The translations under genes were made by a program, and so were the position numbers. Below are positions 1 through 12,067 of a stretch of DNA of 64,000 bases, piece after piece (within the stretch, counting starts at the first letter, position 1; each line of letters starts with the position of its first letter). Under the pieces are notes generated by a model. That model saw only the letters and a list, made by a program, of their open reading frames with translations. It did no database searches and was not told the origin of the DNA. The DNA comes from Blastobasis lacticolella (taxonomy: Eukaryota; Arthropoda; Insecta; Lepidoptera; Blastobasidae), in contig LR990040.1 of assembly GCA_905147135.1 (NCBI GenBank), forward strand, positions 25,371,857-25,435,856, given 5' to 3'.

Positions 1-1090
1 AAGTGCGGAAAAAGGGGGCCCATTAACCTTAACCTTAACCTTTTAACCCCGGGTGACATAGGCTTTATTATATTTTCTAAAAAATTACGGATCATTAATA
101 AAACTCCAATAATGTAACCAAAGGTGTAAAAAAATACCCAAAACTTCATTACATCGCGTGTGCTGCGAAAACTATTGATGATAGAACAAAATAATGTAAC
201 ACGACTTTGCAGAATACATCATTATCTACAAAAAGTGTCGCAACAGTATATGTCTAACTATTATAGTTATGTCACAATAAGTGTTCTTTTATTTTCAAAA
301 TTTAATTAGAATGCCACCGCTAAAAAACGCTCTTTATTTGTACCTTGATATTAATCCTTATCAAAACCAATTACTTCATATTCACGACTGCTTCAATATA
401 TTTATATAACTTTTTGAATTATTCAATTCAAGACAGACAATTCAGACATTCCATTCGAAAGATATCACGAGTTTAAAAATGTGAATATTAGAAAAAAGTC
501 ACGTGTTCGTCGCTCAGTCCGCTCGGCTATCTAGGCAGCACGGGGTACGGGATGGGAGTCAATGTCAAGAAATAAAGTGCCGCGCGGCTCACTCGCGCGG
601 TCGGCTCCCTACGCAGCGGTCGTGTGTAACCCGTGTACCCGTAGTGGTACCCGTGCGAAGCCGGGGCGGGCCGCTAGTTACTACATATACCTATTCGCTA
701 ATACATATAAAATATATACTAAAAATTTAAAAAGTCGTCCACACCGCTGCCCCCCGGAATGGTGCTCAGAAAGCTGGCTGCGTTGCCTCGTTGAATAGCG
801 ATGCTAATCCGTTGCCCGAGGAACGAACCAGATCTCTGGTCACCAGTAGTGTCATTTAATTTTTTTTAAAGTTCCACATACTACGCGGTCACATTAACTT
901 GACACTTCGCTGGAATGCGAGGCCCCGCCCGCTTCCCCCCGCATTCCCTTAGCTCGCCCGGCAAACGTTAGTATGGTCAGCATCTCTGTTACCGGTACGC
1001 GCGTCGACATTGTGGCTAGTTTTCTGTTAGTGTTCTTGGACATTTTGTTATGTTTTCGTTATTGTTTTGTTAAGTTTGGACTATTTTTGT
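1..1090. other. Non-coding repeat-like DNA, no gene recognised
   Basis: The first 60 bases carry three CCTTAA-type steps, which is not the insect TTAGG telomere repeat. The part at 500-850 is GC-richer than its surroundings and reads like the end of an interspersed element, but I cannot name the family. Short open frames here have no domain signature and overlap each other. Confidence 0.4.
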
Positions 1091-1350
1091 TGGTTTTGGC
1101 CTGACTGACGAAGTAGTGCAGCAACTTGTGATCGAGTTTGGAGGAGAGGAGTCAGACAGCGAAAGCGAAAGACAAAGTGAAGAAGAAGTCAGTTTTAATG
1201 ATATCGTACCAATTATTTATAGTAAAGATGAATTTTCATAAAAAAGTAAATTTGAAATCTCGCGAGACTATTTGTATGGAACAGCTGATATTTCTTTCGA
1301 GATTTCACAGTTGGTCCCATAACAAAAGTTGTTTGCATCGGTGTGTAGAT
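1091..1350 (+). other. Possible N-terminus of a decayed transposase-like ORF, very weak
   Basis: One frame from about 1,100 reads an acidic, Ser/Glu-rich stretch (GLTDEVVQQL, then EESDSESER) and meets a stop after about 50 codons. Acidic starts like this are common in piggyBac-type transposases, but no catalytic part follows, so the assignment is only a guess. It could equally be chance coding in a 5' region of an unknown repeat. Confidence 0.15.
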
Positions 1351-1555
1351 TAAATCGTTTCAGTTCTACATGACCTTTCTGAAGCACTCTGTATATGTAG
1401 TAACTACATTTATTAAATTAATATATGATGTAACATATTGCAAGAATAACAAATAAAATCGATGCTCCAAAATCAAACGTATAGTTTTGATTTACCAACA
1501 TGCTTTTTTTTCGCACCGTACCTGAGTGTCTAAATGACGTCACCAAGCCCAAGTG

Positions 1556-2032
1556 TCAAATTAATGTGACAGCGTAGTAGAACTTTCTCGCACCAGGGCC
1601 CCACGGTCCCAACGTTTCCACACTAAACGGCTGGAATACGAAGTCTTGCGCTAGACTTTCGTATTTCCTCCGCTTGAGGTCTTCCGCAGCTGAGGCCGCA
1701 GCCACAGCGCAGCTGGCAGTGGAGGCCACATGCGAACGCGCCTGAGTGTCCACACAGGTAGCGTCCCACACCAGCGCCTTCCCACGCTGCCACCCAATGA
1801 GCGTCATGCCGTCGGGCCTCTTGCCATCGTCAGTTTTAATTGTATTAAACATGTCGTCATAATGAAAATTTGGGTCAATATGTGTTGGTAATATATTCAT
1901 TTTATAAGCAATATTTTTCGAAAAACTCTTTAAACGGTTTCCGCTCATTGGTCTACACTTAATTTTGATAGGTATCCTATCAAGCTTAATACCTAATTTG
2001 ACGCCAAGCCATGATGATCTAAACCTAAACAA
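1556..2032 (-). pseudogene. Retroelement C-terminal nuclease-like fragment
   Basis: A 158-codon open frame contains GKRPDGMTL, then WDATCVDT about 13 residues on, then an Ala-rich stretch with RRKYESLAQDF and VETLGPWGPGAR. This combination is the C-terminal part of a reverse-transcriptase-linked protein common in insect genomes. The RPD...D spacing resembles the PD-(D/E)XK restriction-like endonuclease of R2-type elements, which is my inference. The N-terminal half of the frame does not match the expected upstream part, and no reverse transcriptase lies beside it, so this is a detached fragment. A second fragment of the same family lies at 38.6 kb. Confidence 0.5.
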
Positions 2033-3192
2033 TCCAGCATAAACTTATCAGAGACCTCACAACTACAAAATATATTATCTATACATGTTGATAACCCTTC
2101 CGTTTTTAACCAAGATATGAGGCTATCGGCTACGAATCTAAGAACTAGTAGATATATGAAGGATAAATTAAGTTAAATCAAGGTCTGCATTAACTATTCC
2201 TACTGACTTGTACTTGTTAACTGGTAAAGTAAGTGAGAATAGTAAAAATGGATCAAGATTGCTCACAATATCGGGTCTATGATGTCAGCAGTGGCGAGAA
2301 TAAACCTAGCCCCTATTATCCTATAACCTATGACCAGAGAATAACTGCAAAATTACACATGTATTTCTATTTCATGAATTAAGTATGGCAAGACCAAACA
2401 GCAGTGTATTTGAAAATATTGTACTGAATAATAGTCGCCGGGAAGATAGGAAGATAAAATTTCAATCTTGGGGTGGTGATGCGTTAATTTCACAACTACT
2501 GTGCGTATAATTTAGTATTGTGTGATAACGTATTCACTGATTCCAAGATGTCAACAACTAAGTACTTGAAGCTTAAGCAAGAAAAACAAGAATAAGAAGA
2601 TTACAACAGAGAAAACTCAACTTGAAACTATTTAAATCATTTTAAGACTATATGATTTCCTTTCATAAGTCTTTTGATGGCTAAAATAGATCAAGATAAT
2701 CTAAAACGTTGTAATGAGATTCCTGGGGTTTTTTTTTCAAACAAGTCACCGCAACAATAACAAGAAAATAAACTTCACGGTTCTATTTAACTGCTACTAA
2801 TAAATAGTGCACTATTATTTGAGCAGTATAAGTAACTCGAGATTTCCTACGTCATCCATTCGGTGAAATGCGCTTTTCTATTATCATACGAGCTAGTCGA
2901 GCCTTAATGATTTTTGACAAAATATTTGTTGAATGGTTAGTATAATAAAACTGTGATTCTGATACAATTCTATTCCACTTATAAAGCATCAGATGTGTGT
3001 TTACTATTAAAAATAGTTTTATATTAAAATCTACAGGCTTCGCAGATTATGATAAATCGCGGATATCAGGCATTTGACAATGCCTAATTTAGACCTTTTT
3101 TAATCGAAGATGAAATCGAAATGCTACGATACTCTTCAAAGTCGATTCAAACTCTATGTGAATACATTTTTAAAATACCGACAGTCGTTTGC

Positions 3193-3260
3193 AAGCTGTG
3201 GGAGTTGTCAAAGGCGATTTTGATGGACATCAAAATCGCCTTCGAGAAATCCCGCAGCTT
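3193..3260. repeat. Hairpin in array unit 1 (imperfect outer stem)
   Basis: The inner stem is a perfect 15-bp pair (AAGGCGATTTTGATG with its complement) around two bases. The outer 14-bp stem has two mismatches in this unit, AAGCTGTGGGAGTT against AAATCCCGCAGCTT. Confidence 0.85.
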
Positions 3261-4699
3261 TGAGTGAGTCTGCTTTTTTTTAACTGCCTTCAACAATCGG
3301 TGAGTTTCGCTTCATTATCTTTTATGTAGACAGTCAGAATAGAGTGAGATCATACTCAAGCTCTTTGCTTAAACACGAAGAAACCGAATGAAATAAATCA
3401 AGGTCTGCTTTAACTATTCCTACTGACTGGTACTTGTTAATTGGTAAAGTAAGTGAGAATAGTTACAATGGATCAAGATTGCTCACAATATCGGGTCTAT
3501 GATGTCACCAGTGGCGAGAATAAACCTAGAATTAACTTTCATGTCATTTTTAGTTTTTAGTCCTTTACAGGCATATTATAATTAATCGCTTATATGTTGT
3601 AATAAAATAACAATATTTCCGATAACATTAATTATAAGTAAATTAGGCTGCTCGTTATCGAGCACAGGAAAAATATAGGTAATTCCAGGCAAACTTCCTG
3701 TTAGATATTTTTGTGTTTTCCGCAATTGTTATCAGCTATTGAATTTAATAACGATACCTAAATATAGTTGTAAGTACTTTAGTTGGCTTTCATACGTAAT
3801 TTTAGGATGACTATGTATTCCAAATCTATGTATGACCAGAGAATAACTGCAAAATTACACATGTATTTCTATTTCATGAATCAAGTATGGCAAGACCAAA
3901 CAGCAGTGTACTTGAAATAAATGCACTGAATAATAGTCGCCGGGAAGATAAGAAGATAAAATTTCATTCTTGGGGTGGTGATGCGTTAATTTCACAACTA
4001 CTGTGCGTTTAATTCAGTATTGTATGATAACGTATTCACTGATTCCGAGATGTTAACAACTAAGTAATTGAAGCTTAAGCAAGAAAAACAAGAAAAAGAA
4101 GATAACAACAGAGAAAACTCAACTTGAAACTATTTAGATCATTTTAAGACTATATGATTTCCTTTCATAAGTCTTTTGATGGCTAAAATAGATCAAGATA
4201 ATCTAAAACGTTGTAACGAGATTCATGGGGGTTTTTCTTCAAACAAGTAACCGCAACAAAAACAAGAAACTAAACTTCACGGTTCTATTTAACTGCTACT
4301 CATAAAATAAATAGTGCACTATTATTTGAGCAGTATAAGTAACTCGAGATTTTCTACGTCATCCATTCGGTGAAATGCGCTTTTCTATTATCATACGAGC
4401 TAGTCGAGCCTTAATGATTTTTGACAAAATATTTGTTGAATGGTTAGTATAATAAAACTGTGATTCTGATACAATTCTATTCCACTTATAAAGCATCAGA
4501 TGTGTGTTTACTATTAAAAATAGTTTTATATTAAAATCTACAGGCTTCGCAGATTATGATAAATCGCGGATATCAGGCATTTGACAATGCCTAATTTAGA
4601 CCTTTTTTAATCGAAGATGAAATCGAAATGCTACGATACTCTTCAAAGTCGATTCAAACTCTATGTGAATACATTTTTAAAATACCGACAGTCGTTTGC

Positions 4700-4767
4700 A
4701 AGCTGCGGGATTTGTCAAAGGCGATTTTGATGGACATCAAAATCGCCTTCGAGAAATCCCGCAGCTT
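4700..4767. repeat. Hairpin in array unit 2
   Basis: Same 68-base structure with a perfect outer stem (AAGCTGCGGGATTT with its complement), a four-base internal loop on each side and the perfect 15-bp inner stem. The two-base apex is too tight for a usual microRNA precursor, so a cruciform or replication hairpin is more likely. Confidence 0.9.
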
Positions 4768-6206
4768 TGAGTGAGTCTGCTTTTTTTTAACTGCCTTCAA
4801 CAATCGGTGAGTTTCGCTTCATTATCTTTTATGTAGACAGTCAGAATAGAGTGAGATCATACTCAAGCTCTTTGCTTAAACACGAAGAAACCGAATGAAA
4901 TAAATCAAGGTCTGCTTTAACTATTCCTACTGACTGGTACTTGTTAATTGGTAAAGTAAGTGAGAATAGTTACAATGGATCAAGATTGCTCACAATATCG
5001 GGTCTATGATGTCACCAGTGGCGAGAATAAACCTAGAATAAACTTTCATGTCATTTTTAGTTTTTAGTCCTTTACAGGCATATTATAATTAATCGCTTAT
5101 ATGTTGTTATAAAATAACAATAATTCCGATAACATTAATTATAAGTAAATTTGGCTGCTCGTTATCGAGCATAGGAAAAATATAGGTAATTCCAGGCAAA
5201 TTTCCGGTTATATATTTTTGTGTTTTCCGCAATTGTTATCAGCTATTGAATTTAATAACGATACCTAAATATAATTGTAAGTACTTTAGTTGGCTTTCAT
5301 ACGTAATTTTAGGATGACTATGTATTCCAAATCTATGTATGACCAGAGAATAACTGCAAAATTACACATGTATTTCTATTTCATGAATTAAGTATGGCAA
5401 GATCAAACAGCAGTGTATTTGAAATAAATGCACTGAATAATAGTCGCCGGGAAGATAAGAAGATAAAATTTCATTCTTGGGGTGGTGATGCGTTAATTTC
5501 ACAACTACTGTGCGTTTAATTCAGTATTGTATGATAACGTATTCACTGATTCCGAGATGTTAACAACTAAGTAATTGAAGCTTAAGCAAGAAAAACAAGA
5601 AAAAGAAGATTACAACAGAGAAAACTCAACTTGAAACTATTTAGATCATTTTAAGACTATATGATTTCCTTTCATAAGTCTTTTGATGGCTAAAATAGAT
5701 CAAGATAATCTAAAACGTTGTAACGAGATTCATGGGGGTTTTTCTTCAAACAAGTAACCGCAACAAAAACAAGAAACTAAACTTCACGGTTCTATTTAAC
5801 TGCTACTCATAAAATAAATAGTGCACTATTATTTGAGCAGTATAAGTAACTCGAGATTTTCTACGTCATCCATTCGGTGAAATGCGCTTTTCTATTATCA
5901 TACGAGCTAGTCGAGCCTTAATGATTTTTGACAAAATATTTGTTGAATGGTTAGTATAATAAAACTGTGATTCTGATACAATTCTATTCCACTTATAAAG
6001 CATCAGATGTGTGTTTACTATTAAAAATAGTTTTATATTAAAATCTACAGGCTTCGCAGATTATGATAAATCGCGGATATCAGGCATTTGACAATGCCTA
6101 ATTTAGACCTTTTTTAATCGAAGATGAAATCGAAATGCTACGATACTCTTCAAAGTCGATTCAAACTCTATGTGAATACATTTTTAAAATACCGACAGTC
6201 GTTTGC

Positions 6207-6274
6207 AAGCTGCGGGATTTGTCAAAGGCGATTTTGATGGACATCAAAATCGCCTTCGAGAAATCCCGCAGCTT
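6207..6274. repeat. Hairpin in array unit 3
   Basis: Identical in layout to the unit 2 hairpin, exactly 1,507 bases downstream. Unit 4 diverges just before the equivalent place, so the array has three hairpins for four units. Confidence 0.9.
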
Positions 6275-7706
6275 TGAGTGAGTCTGCTTTTTTTTAACTG
6301 CCTTCAACAATCGGTGAGTTTCGCTTCATTATCTTTTATGTAGACAGTCAGAATAGAGTGAGATCATACTCAAGCTCTTTGCTTAAACACGAAGAAACCG
6401 AATGAAATAAATCAAGGTCTGCTTTAACTATTCCTACTGACTGGTACTTGTTAATTGGTAAAGTAAGTGAGAATAGTTACAATGGATCAAGATTGCTCAC
6501 AATATCGGGTCTATGATGTCACCAGTGGCGAGAATAAACCTAGAATAAACTTTCATGTCATTTTTAGTTTTTAGTCCTTTACAGGCATATTATAATTAAT
6601 CGCTTATATGTTGTTATAAAATAACAATAATTCCGATAACATTAATTATAAGTAAATTTGGCTGCTCGTTATCGAGCATAGGAAAAATATAGGTAATTCC
6701 AGGCAAATTTCCGGTTATATATTTTTGTGTTTTCCGCAATTGTTATCAGCTATTGAATTTAATAACGATACCTAAATATAATTGTAAGTACTTTAGTTGG
6801 CTTTCATACGTAATTTTAGGATGACTATGTATTCCAAATCTATGTATGACCAGAGAATAACTGCAAAATTACACATGTATTTCTATTTCATGAATTAAGT
6901 ATGGCAAGATCAAACAGCAGTGTATTTGAAATAAATGCACTGAATAATAGTCGCCGGGAAGATAAGAAGATAAAATTTCATTCTTGGGGTAGTGATGCGT
7001 TAATTTCACAACTACTGTGCGTTTAATTCAGTATTGTGTGATACCGCATTCACTGATTCCAAGATGTCAACAACTAAGTACTTGAAGCTTAAGCAAGAAA
7101 AACAAGAAAAAGAAGATTACAACAGAGAAAACTCAACTTGAAACTATTTAGATCATTTTAAGACTATATGATTTCCTTTCATAAGTCTTTTGATGGCTAA
7201 AATAGATCAAGATAATCTAAAACGTTGTAACGAGATTCATGGGGGCTTTTCTTCAAACAAGTAACCGCAACAAAAACAAGAAACTTAACTTCACGGGTCT
7301 ATTTAACTGCATAAAATAAATAGTGCACTATTATTTGAGCAGTATAAGTAACTCGAGATTTTCTACGTCATCCATTCGGTGAAATGCGCTTTTCTATTAT
7401 AATACGAGCTAGTCGAGCCTTAATGATTTTTGACAAAATATTTGTTGAATGGTTAGTATAATAAAACTGTGATTCTGATACAATTCTATTCCACTTATAA
7501 AGCATCAGATGTGTGTTTACTATTAAAAATAGTTTTATATTAAAATCTACAGGCTTCGCAGATTATGATAAATCGCGGATATCAGGCATTTGACAATGCC
7601 TAATTTAGACCTTTTTTAATCGAAGATGAAATAGAAATGCTACGATACTCTTCAAAGTCGATTCAAACTCTATGTGAATACATTTTTTAAAATACCGACA
7701 GTCGTA

Positions 7707-8041
7707 TGCAATTATTGAGAACCTTTACTTGAAAGTTGTAAATTTAAGGATTTTGAATTACTCTATCTGTAGAATATTTTGAATTTAGGATTTATGTAAA
7801 GAAATAAAAATTTGGAATTTGGTTAGATAATTTCGACTTGGAAATCATTCCTGGTGATGCTGCTAAATATGCGTATTTATCAACAATAACAAAATAATTA
7901 TCGATCAAAAATCAAAAGTAACGAAAATGCGACACATAATTTCTCATTCCTATTACTTTTCAACGCACGTGTACAGGCGCCGCCGCCGCGCCGCGAGAGT
8001 CAGCGCCATCTTGCACACACGGTACGAATTCGCGCAAATAA
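7707..8041. other. AT-rich spacer, no gene seen
   Basis: Unique-looking AT-rich DNA with a short GC-rich patch (GGCGCCGCCGCCGCGCCGCG) near 7,976. A 68-codon frame from 7,927 crosses into the following inverted repeat and has no recognisable content. Confidence 0.4.
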
Positions 8042-8422
8042 GGAGTTTTCTAGTAGGTATTGTCAATTGGTTTCAAAAGGCATCAATAGATGGCGCTCCT
8101 ACAATTTTGGTAAATTTTTACCAAAAGGTTTAACGAAATTTATTTTAATACAAACCTTTCATATTTGTATTGCGTCCATTCTTGATCCTAGTGTCCATGA
8201 AACGAATTGACTCAGTCAAATTGATGTTTGTTTTGTTTGTAAAAAATTTTTACAGCCTCTAAAATGGTTGAAAACTATTGATAAATTATCCACTACAACG
8301 TACCCAGTGTTTATATCCTCTTTGCTAAGAACCTATTGCAAGTGATTATCAATTACCAAAATTGTCGGGGCGCCATCTATGGAGTGGTTTGGAATGCTTT
8401 AGATACCTATTGGAAAACTGCT
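8042..8422. mobile_element. MITE-like element with imperfect ~70-bp terminal inverted repeats
   Basis: The left arm (8,042-8,112) contains GATGGCGCTCCTACAATTTT; the right arm (8,353-8,422) contains the matching reverse complement, ACCAAAATTGTCGGGGCGCC. The pairing continues outward through CTAGTAGGTA and TACCTATTGG to GGAGTTTTC and GAAAACTGC. The 240-base centre has no gene. A small nested hairpin (TTTTGGTAA...TTACCAAAA) starts at about 8,105. Target duplications were not resolved. Confidence 0.6.
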
Positions 8423-9685
8423 CATTGGACCGACGAGACAGTAATCTCGCTCGCACGCGCTGGCTTGTGAGCAGTATGTCTCTCTTACTTACCTCTGAAA
8501 ACTGTCCTTAAAACTATTAGTTTTTTTATGCGTACGAAGTTGTACATGGATTTGTGAAAATGTGAATTTTTGCGCATATGCCTTCGTCTGTTGAATGCTG
8601 GAATACGATAGAACTTATTATTGTTTTGTATAAGCGTACAAGTAATTAGATTTTTGTGTTTCAGTTGCGTTTTGTAGTAAAAGTGATTAAATTGGATTGA
8701 TTGACAATGGTGGAAGTATAATTGTGATGATTTAAAGTGTGCACCAATTTTGATTAGCAAGGAAAAGGTAACGATTTTAAACTTCGCTAAAAAAAACAGT
8801 TTATTTTCTCGCTAAAACCTATGACCGATTTGTCTATTTCTCAGATTAATACCTAAATCGCTTATAAAACAATGTCATAGATCGGTATACAAGGGTTGTT
8901 GATTGTTCTCACACTAATAACTTATATTGCTGGTATGAAACTGAGGAGTGATAAGTGAGGATTGATCAGTAATGTAGCAAAAAGGAGGATTTATTCTCAA
9001 TAACCTTAAAAACTACATCTCTCGGCTTACCCTATTCTGAAAGCCTAGGCACGCCGCTGTTACTTATAAGTAATGTAGGTACCTATAATGTTTAGATTTG
9101 AATTTTAAAATTATCAACCTATTCAACACCAATATAACTTGAGTTAGCATCACCATGCACACACGTACAAACTGGATATACAAGCAAAGCAATGGACTTT
9201 ATCTACTTTACGTTTCTTGTGCATTGCCTAGCCTACCTACCTAGCACCTACCGGGAGGAACTACCTACCAACTTAACATTCCAAGCTACTTTTACGGTAG
9301 ATTAGAACAACTATGGAATACCTACCTATCTAATTACTCACTGTGAAAAGGTTTTGCTTCTCTTGTCAATAAATAAGAAGTAGGTACCGAGGCAGGACGA
9401 CACTATCGTGTAGCGAAGACTCACTCCCTAATAAAAACGGCATTTAGAAAACCTAGATCACAACTGGATACCTAAACACTTAGCTACTACAACTTGCCAA
9501 CACAATAATGACTTTTTCTTCGGTCGAGCGTACATAAGGCACAACCTGAAAGACGGCGAAATAAAATACCCTGGGGTGGCCTGGGTTGGGTTTTTGGGGT
9601 CGTCTTCGATTGTTATTTGTTGTGTTCTATAGCTACCTACCTACCTTCTTTCATTTTATCAGTCGTACGTAGGACGCTGATAAAA
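8423..9685. other. Non-coding DNA rich in TACCTACC steps
   Basis: No supportable gene. Short TACCTA/TAGGTA runs, frequent in lepidopteran DNA, are dense from about 9,050. A minus-strand open frame at 8,485-8,760 has no recognisable motif. Confidence 0.4.
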
Positions 9686-9689
9686 AGTC

Positions 9690-10110
9690 GAGTCTAGTGC
9701 CGGACAAAGGCCTCCCCGAACGATTTCCATTCCATCATTAATGATCACCAGGCCCTTGCGACCTTTATTAGATCGTCGGTCCATGTACTACCTGGGTACT
9801 TATCTATCTATCTACATTTGCATAAAGCAAGCATGTAGCTAGAGGTATTGTCATTGACCCCTTATATCCGTTCATCCTAGAGCGCGAAGGAAAATGTGAA
9901 TTCATACATGTAAGTAGGTACGCTAGGTAACTATTTTATATCCCGGTTGTGCTCTGGGTCACGAGGGCCTGGGGTCCGATGAGTATCCATCAATTTACTG
10001 GGTTCGATTCGCTCCCACACAAAAGCCCGTAGGTAACTGTCCACTGCTGGACAAGGGTCTCGGTCAAAGGCCTTAATCTCCACGGTTCGGGCGTGTGATG
10101 CGAATTGGGA
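9690..10110. repeat. Fragments of interspersed repeats (GGACAAAGGCCTCCCC and CTCCACGGTTCGGGCG types)
   Basis: Two short stretches, near 9,695-9,790 and 10,035-10,110, resemble the repeat at 55,370-55,620 (CTGCTGGAC... then CACGGTTGGCAGACGGG) and a piece at 43,637. They look like a dispersed retroelement tail. GGTTCGATTC near 10,003 resembles a tRNA B box but has no matching A box. Confidence 0.35.
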
Positions 10111-10250
10111 ATGTTCTTAATACAAACACGTTAGTTTGGTATCCGGTCAGCTGCAGCCGTATTCACAATCATTCGAAACCGTTGCTGAACGATTCGGCCC
10201 GAAATTCGTGAGCGGCAAATCCGTGTCGATCGATTCGAAAACTCTAATTC

Positions 10251-11567
10251 GGGGCCGTATTTACAATGGCTCGGAAACCAGATTCGGATACGGAATCGAC
10301 AAATTTGTCGATCGACTCGGAAAACCGTATTCTAAAGCATCGGTCTCGAATCCGAATGACAAATTTGACAGTTCAAATCGGAAACCTCTGTCGAATTTTC
10401 GAAAGATTACACGAATGCTATTTAGCTCTCGGAAAGTTATTGTGAATTGTGTATTATTAAGTTTCTCTTGGAAAATGCAGTTTGTACTGCCGATACAACA
10501 TCGTAATAGGATAAGGGTGAAGCAAAGAGCCGATACAATGCACTTAAATCGACAAATAAGGGATTTGTCGAAATCATTTAACTTTAGTAGGGTTTATCGC
10601 TTCTCTGCGGAGACTGCGATCCACATTATAGAAGACATAAAGCCCTATTTATCTTAGGACCTCATATGCTTGTGCGATTCCGGTGGAATTTAAAGTAAGT
10701 ATGACAAAAATTGTGCTAAATACAAAAAAATTACCTAAATTTTTTTACAATAACAACAATACAAAAATAATTGGAAATTTCTGTATTATTTTCAGTGTCT
10801 ATGTGCGCATAAACCCACCAGACGAAATGGAAACTGAGGATAGTGTTTCATTTGCATCCGCCACTGAATTTCAAGAGAGGGATATATATACAGAGGCACT
10901 GAGGGTGAGAAGGCAGTTAGTACAGAGGCTCTGCCATTAACTATGGTTTAGTGACTCTCTATACTTACCTGGTTGCAAAAACACCAGCATATCACCTTGG
11001 CCCTTGTGACTCTATTAAATAACGTGCTGTGAAACTTGTGGTGTTTGTTCTGAAGAAATATTTGACTTGATGCCTACAGCTACTTTCTATCAACGCACGC
11101 TCGCCACCGACATAGTTTATCCTCACATCGTGGTCACAAAGAAACATGGAGTTCTTCAAGAATATGGTTAAATGGAATTTTACCACTGGAATTGCAAACG
11201 TCCATAGGTTGCGGTAATTGCTTACCATCGGGCAAACCACAAGCCTGTCTTCTTGGTTTTGTAAACATGGAAATGTGTTTCTATTTTTCCTATATGCACT
11301 GTATGTAAATTTTTTATATCTTTTCTTTTATTTCTGTTTAGTTTAAATTAGGTTACTAATTAAATTAATATTTATAAAATACGTTTATTCTCTTTCTCTA
11401 ATTATAACAACCCTTCTTAGAAATTAAAACTGTTTGTTTTTACTTACAAAAGTACCGATCAGCTGATCACATTTGTATAGAGAGTTTAATTCAATGAGTA
11501 GAACATTCCTTTTGTGGGTTTGTTACACCCTTTCTCATCATCATCATCATACCAGTCAGAAGACGCC
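10251..11567 (+). repeat. Left arm of a large inverted duplication
   Basis: This 1.3-kb segment is repeated in reverse complement at 18,565-19,209 plus 13,391-14,022. Both outer ends begin at GGGGCCGTATT, and homology stops there on both sides, so the outer boundary is sharp. The inner boundary lies just past a (CAT)n run and CAGAAGACGCC. The arm carries a Harbinger transposase exon, an intron-like stretch with GTAAGT and TTTTCAG edges, and other repeat material. A degenerate extra copy of the terminus (GCAGCCGTATTCACAAT) lies just outside at about 10,155. Confidence 0.85.
10475..10694 (+). pseudogene. Harbinger-type transposase first-exon remnant (left copy)
   Basis: From the ATG at 10,475 the frame reads to SRVYRFSAETAIHIIEDIKP, the N-terminal helical region of PIF/Harbinger transposases. 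A stop at 10,655-10,657 interrupts it, but the next frame immediately continues RTSYACAIPVEFK and reaches a GTAAGT splice donor at 10,695, so the real exon has a one-base frameshift. No DDE catalytic exons follow in the expected order. The minus-strand copy at 18.8 kb has the same frameshift but keeps three more codons (NPFNMP region), so this copy also has a small deletion. Confidence 0.65.
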
Positions 11568-12067
11568 GATTCGGCCTCGGAAACTCTACCTTTTTGGAAA
11601 TGTCTATGATTCTCCCGAGCGTTTACGAAGACACTTTTCTTGATTGATAAATGGATTATTGGCGATTGATAACACGAATTTGTAAAAAATTCTATTAATA
11701 AGTTATATTTCAAGCTATATATTATTTTTTAAATAATATTTGATTGTCTATAAGTAGAATATACTTTTTCTTTGAAGTTAATTTGCAAAAATATAAAATT
11801 TGAAAGTTAAAATCCTTCTGTCGTTATGAACACTCACAATATTGTCAAACCAAAGATTTTCAGAAAGTTTTCCCGTTTATCTTCGAGCGATTTGGTTCAT
11901 TGATTAAATTAATTTTTACCCTTTCGTATCTAATCTAATCGAAGAAACCATGTCAACAGTAAGTACCTGACTAAATATTTATAGTACCTATTCACTTGAA
12001 TCAAGTACAAACTCGGTGATTCAATTTTGGATAAATAGCTAATAAACTGCCTGTTTCTTGCGATTTC
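11568..12067. other. AT-rich start of the loop between the inverted arms
   Basis: No gene or repeat family recognised. A TTGCGATTTCAG splice-acceptor-like site ends the stretch and leads into the next feature. Confidence 0.35.

Larger units (their letters stand above)
2175..7706. repeat. Tandem array, about 3.7 units of 1,507 bp
   Basis: The landmark AAATCAAGGTCTGC recurs at 2,175, 3,395, 4,902 and 6,409, spacings of 1,220, 1,507 and 1,507. Unit 1 lacks about 290 bases present at about 3,530-3,830 in unit 2. Unit 4 ends near 7,706, just before the hairpin found in the other units. Units 2 and 3 are almost identical. No unit has a sustained open frame. It may be a satellite in formation or tandemly copied non-autonomous element; no terminal inverted repeats or Helitron ends were established. 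Confidence 0.9.

Noticed and set aside
1..60. CCTTAA repeats as telomere
   Set aside because: The insect telomere repeat is TTAGG/CCTAA; here the step is CCTTAA, only three copies, and no longer tract follows.
6207..6274. microRNA precursor
   Set aside because: The stem is long and near perfect but the apical loop is only two bases and the structure belongs to a tandem repeat.
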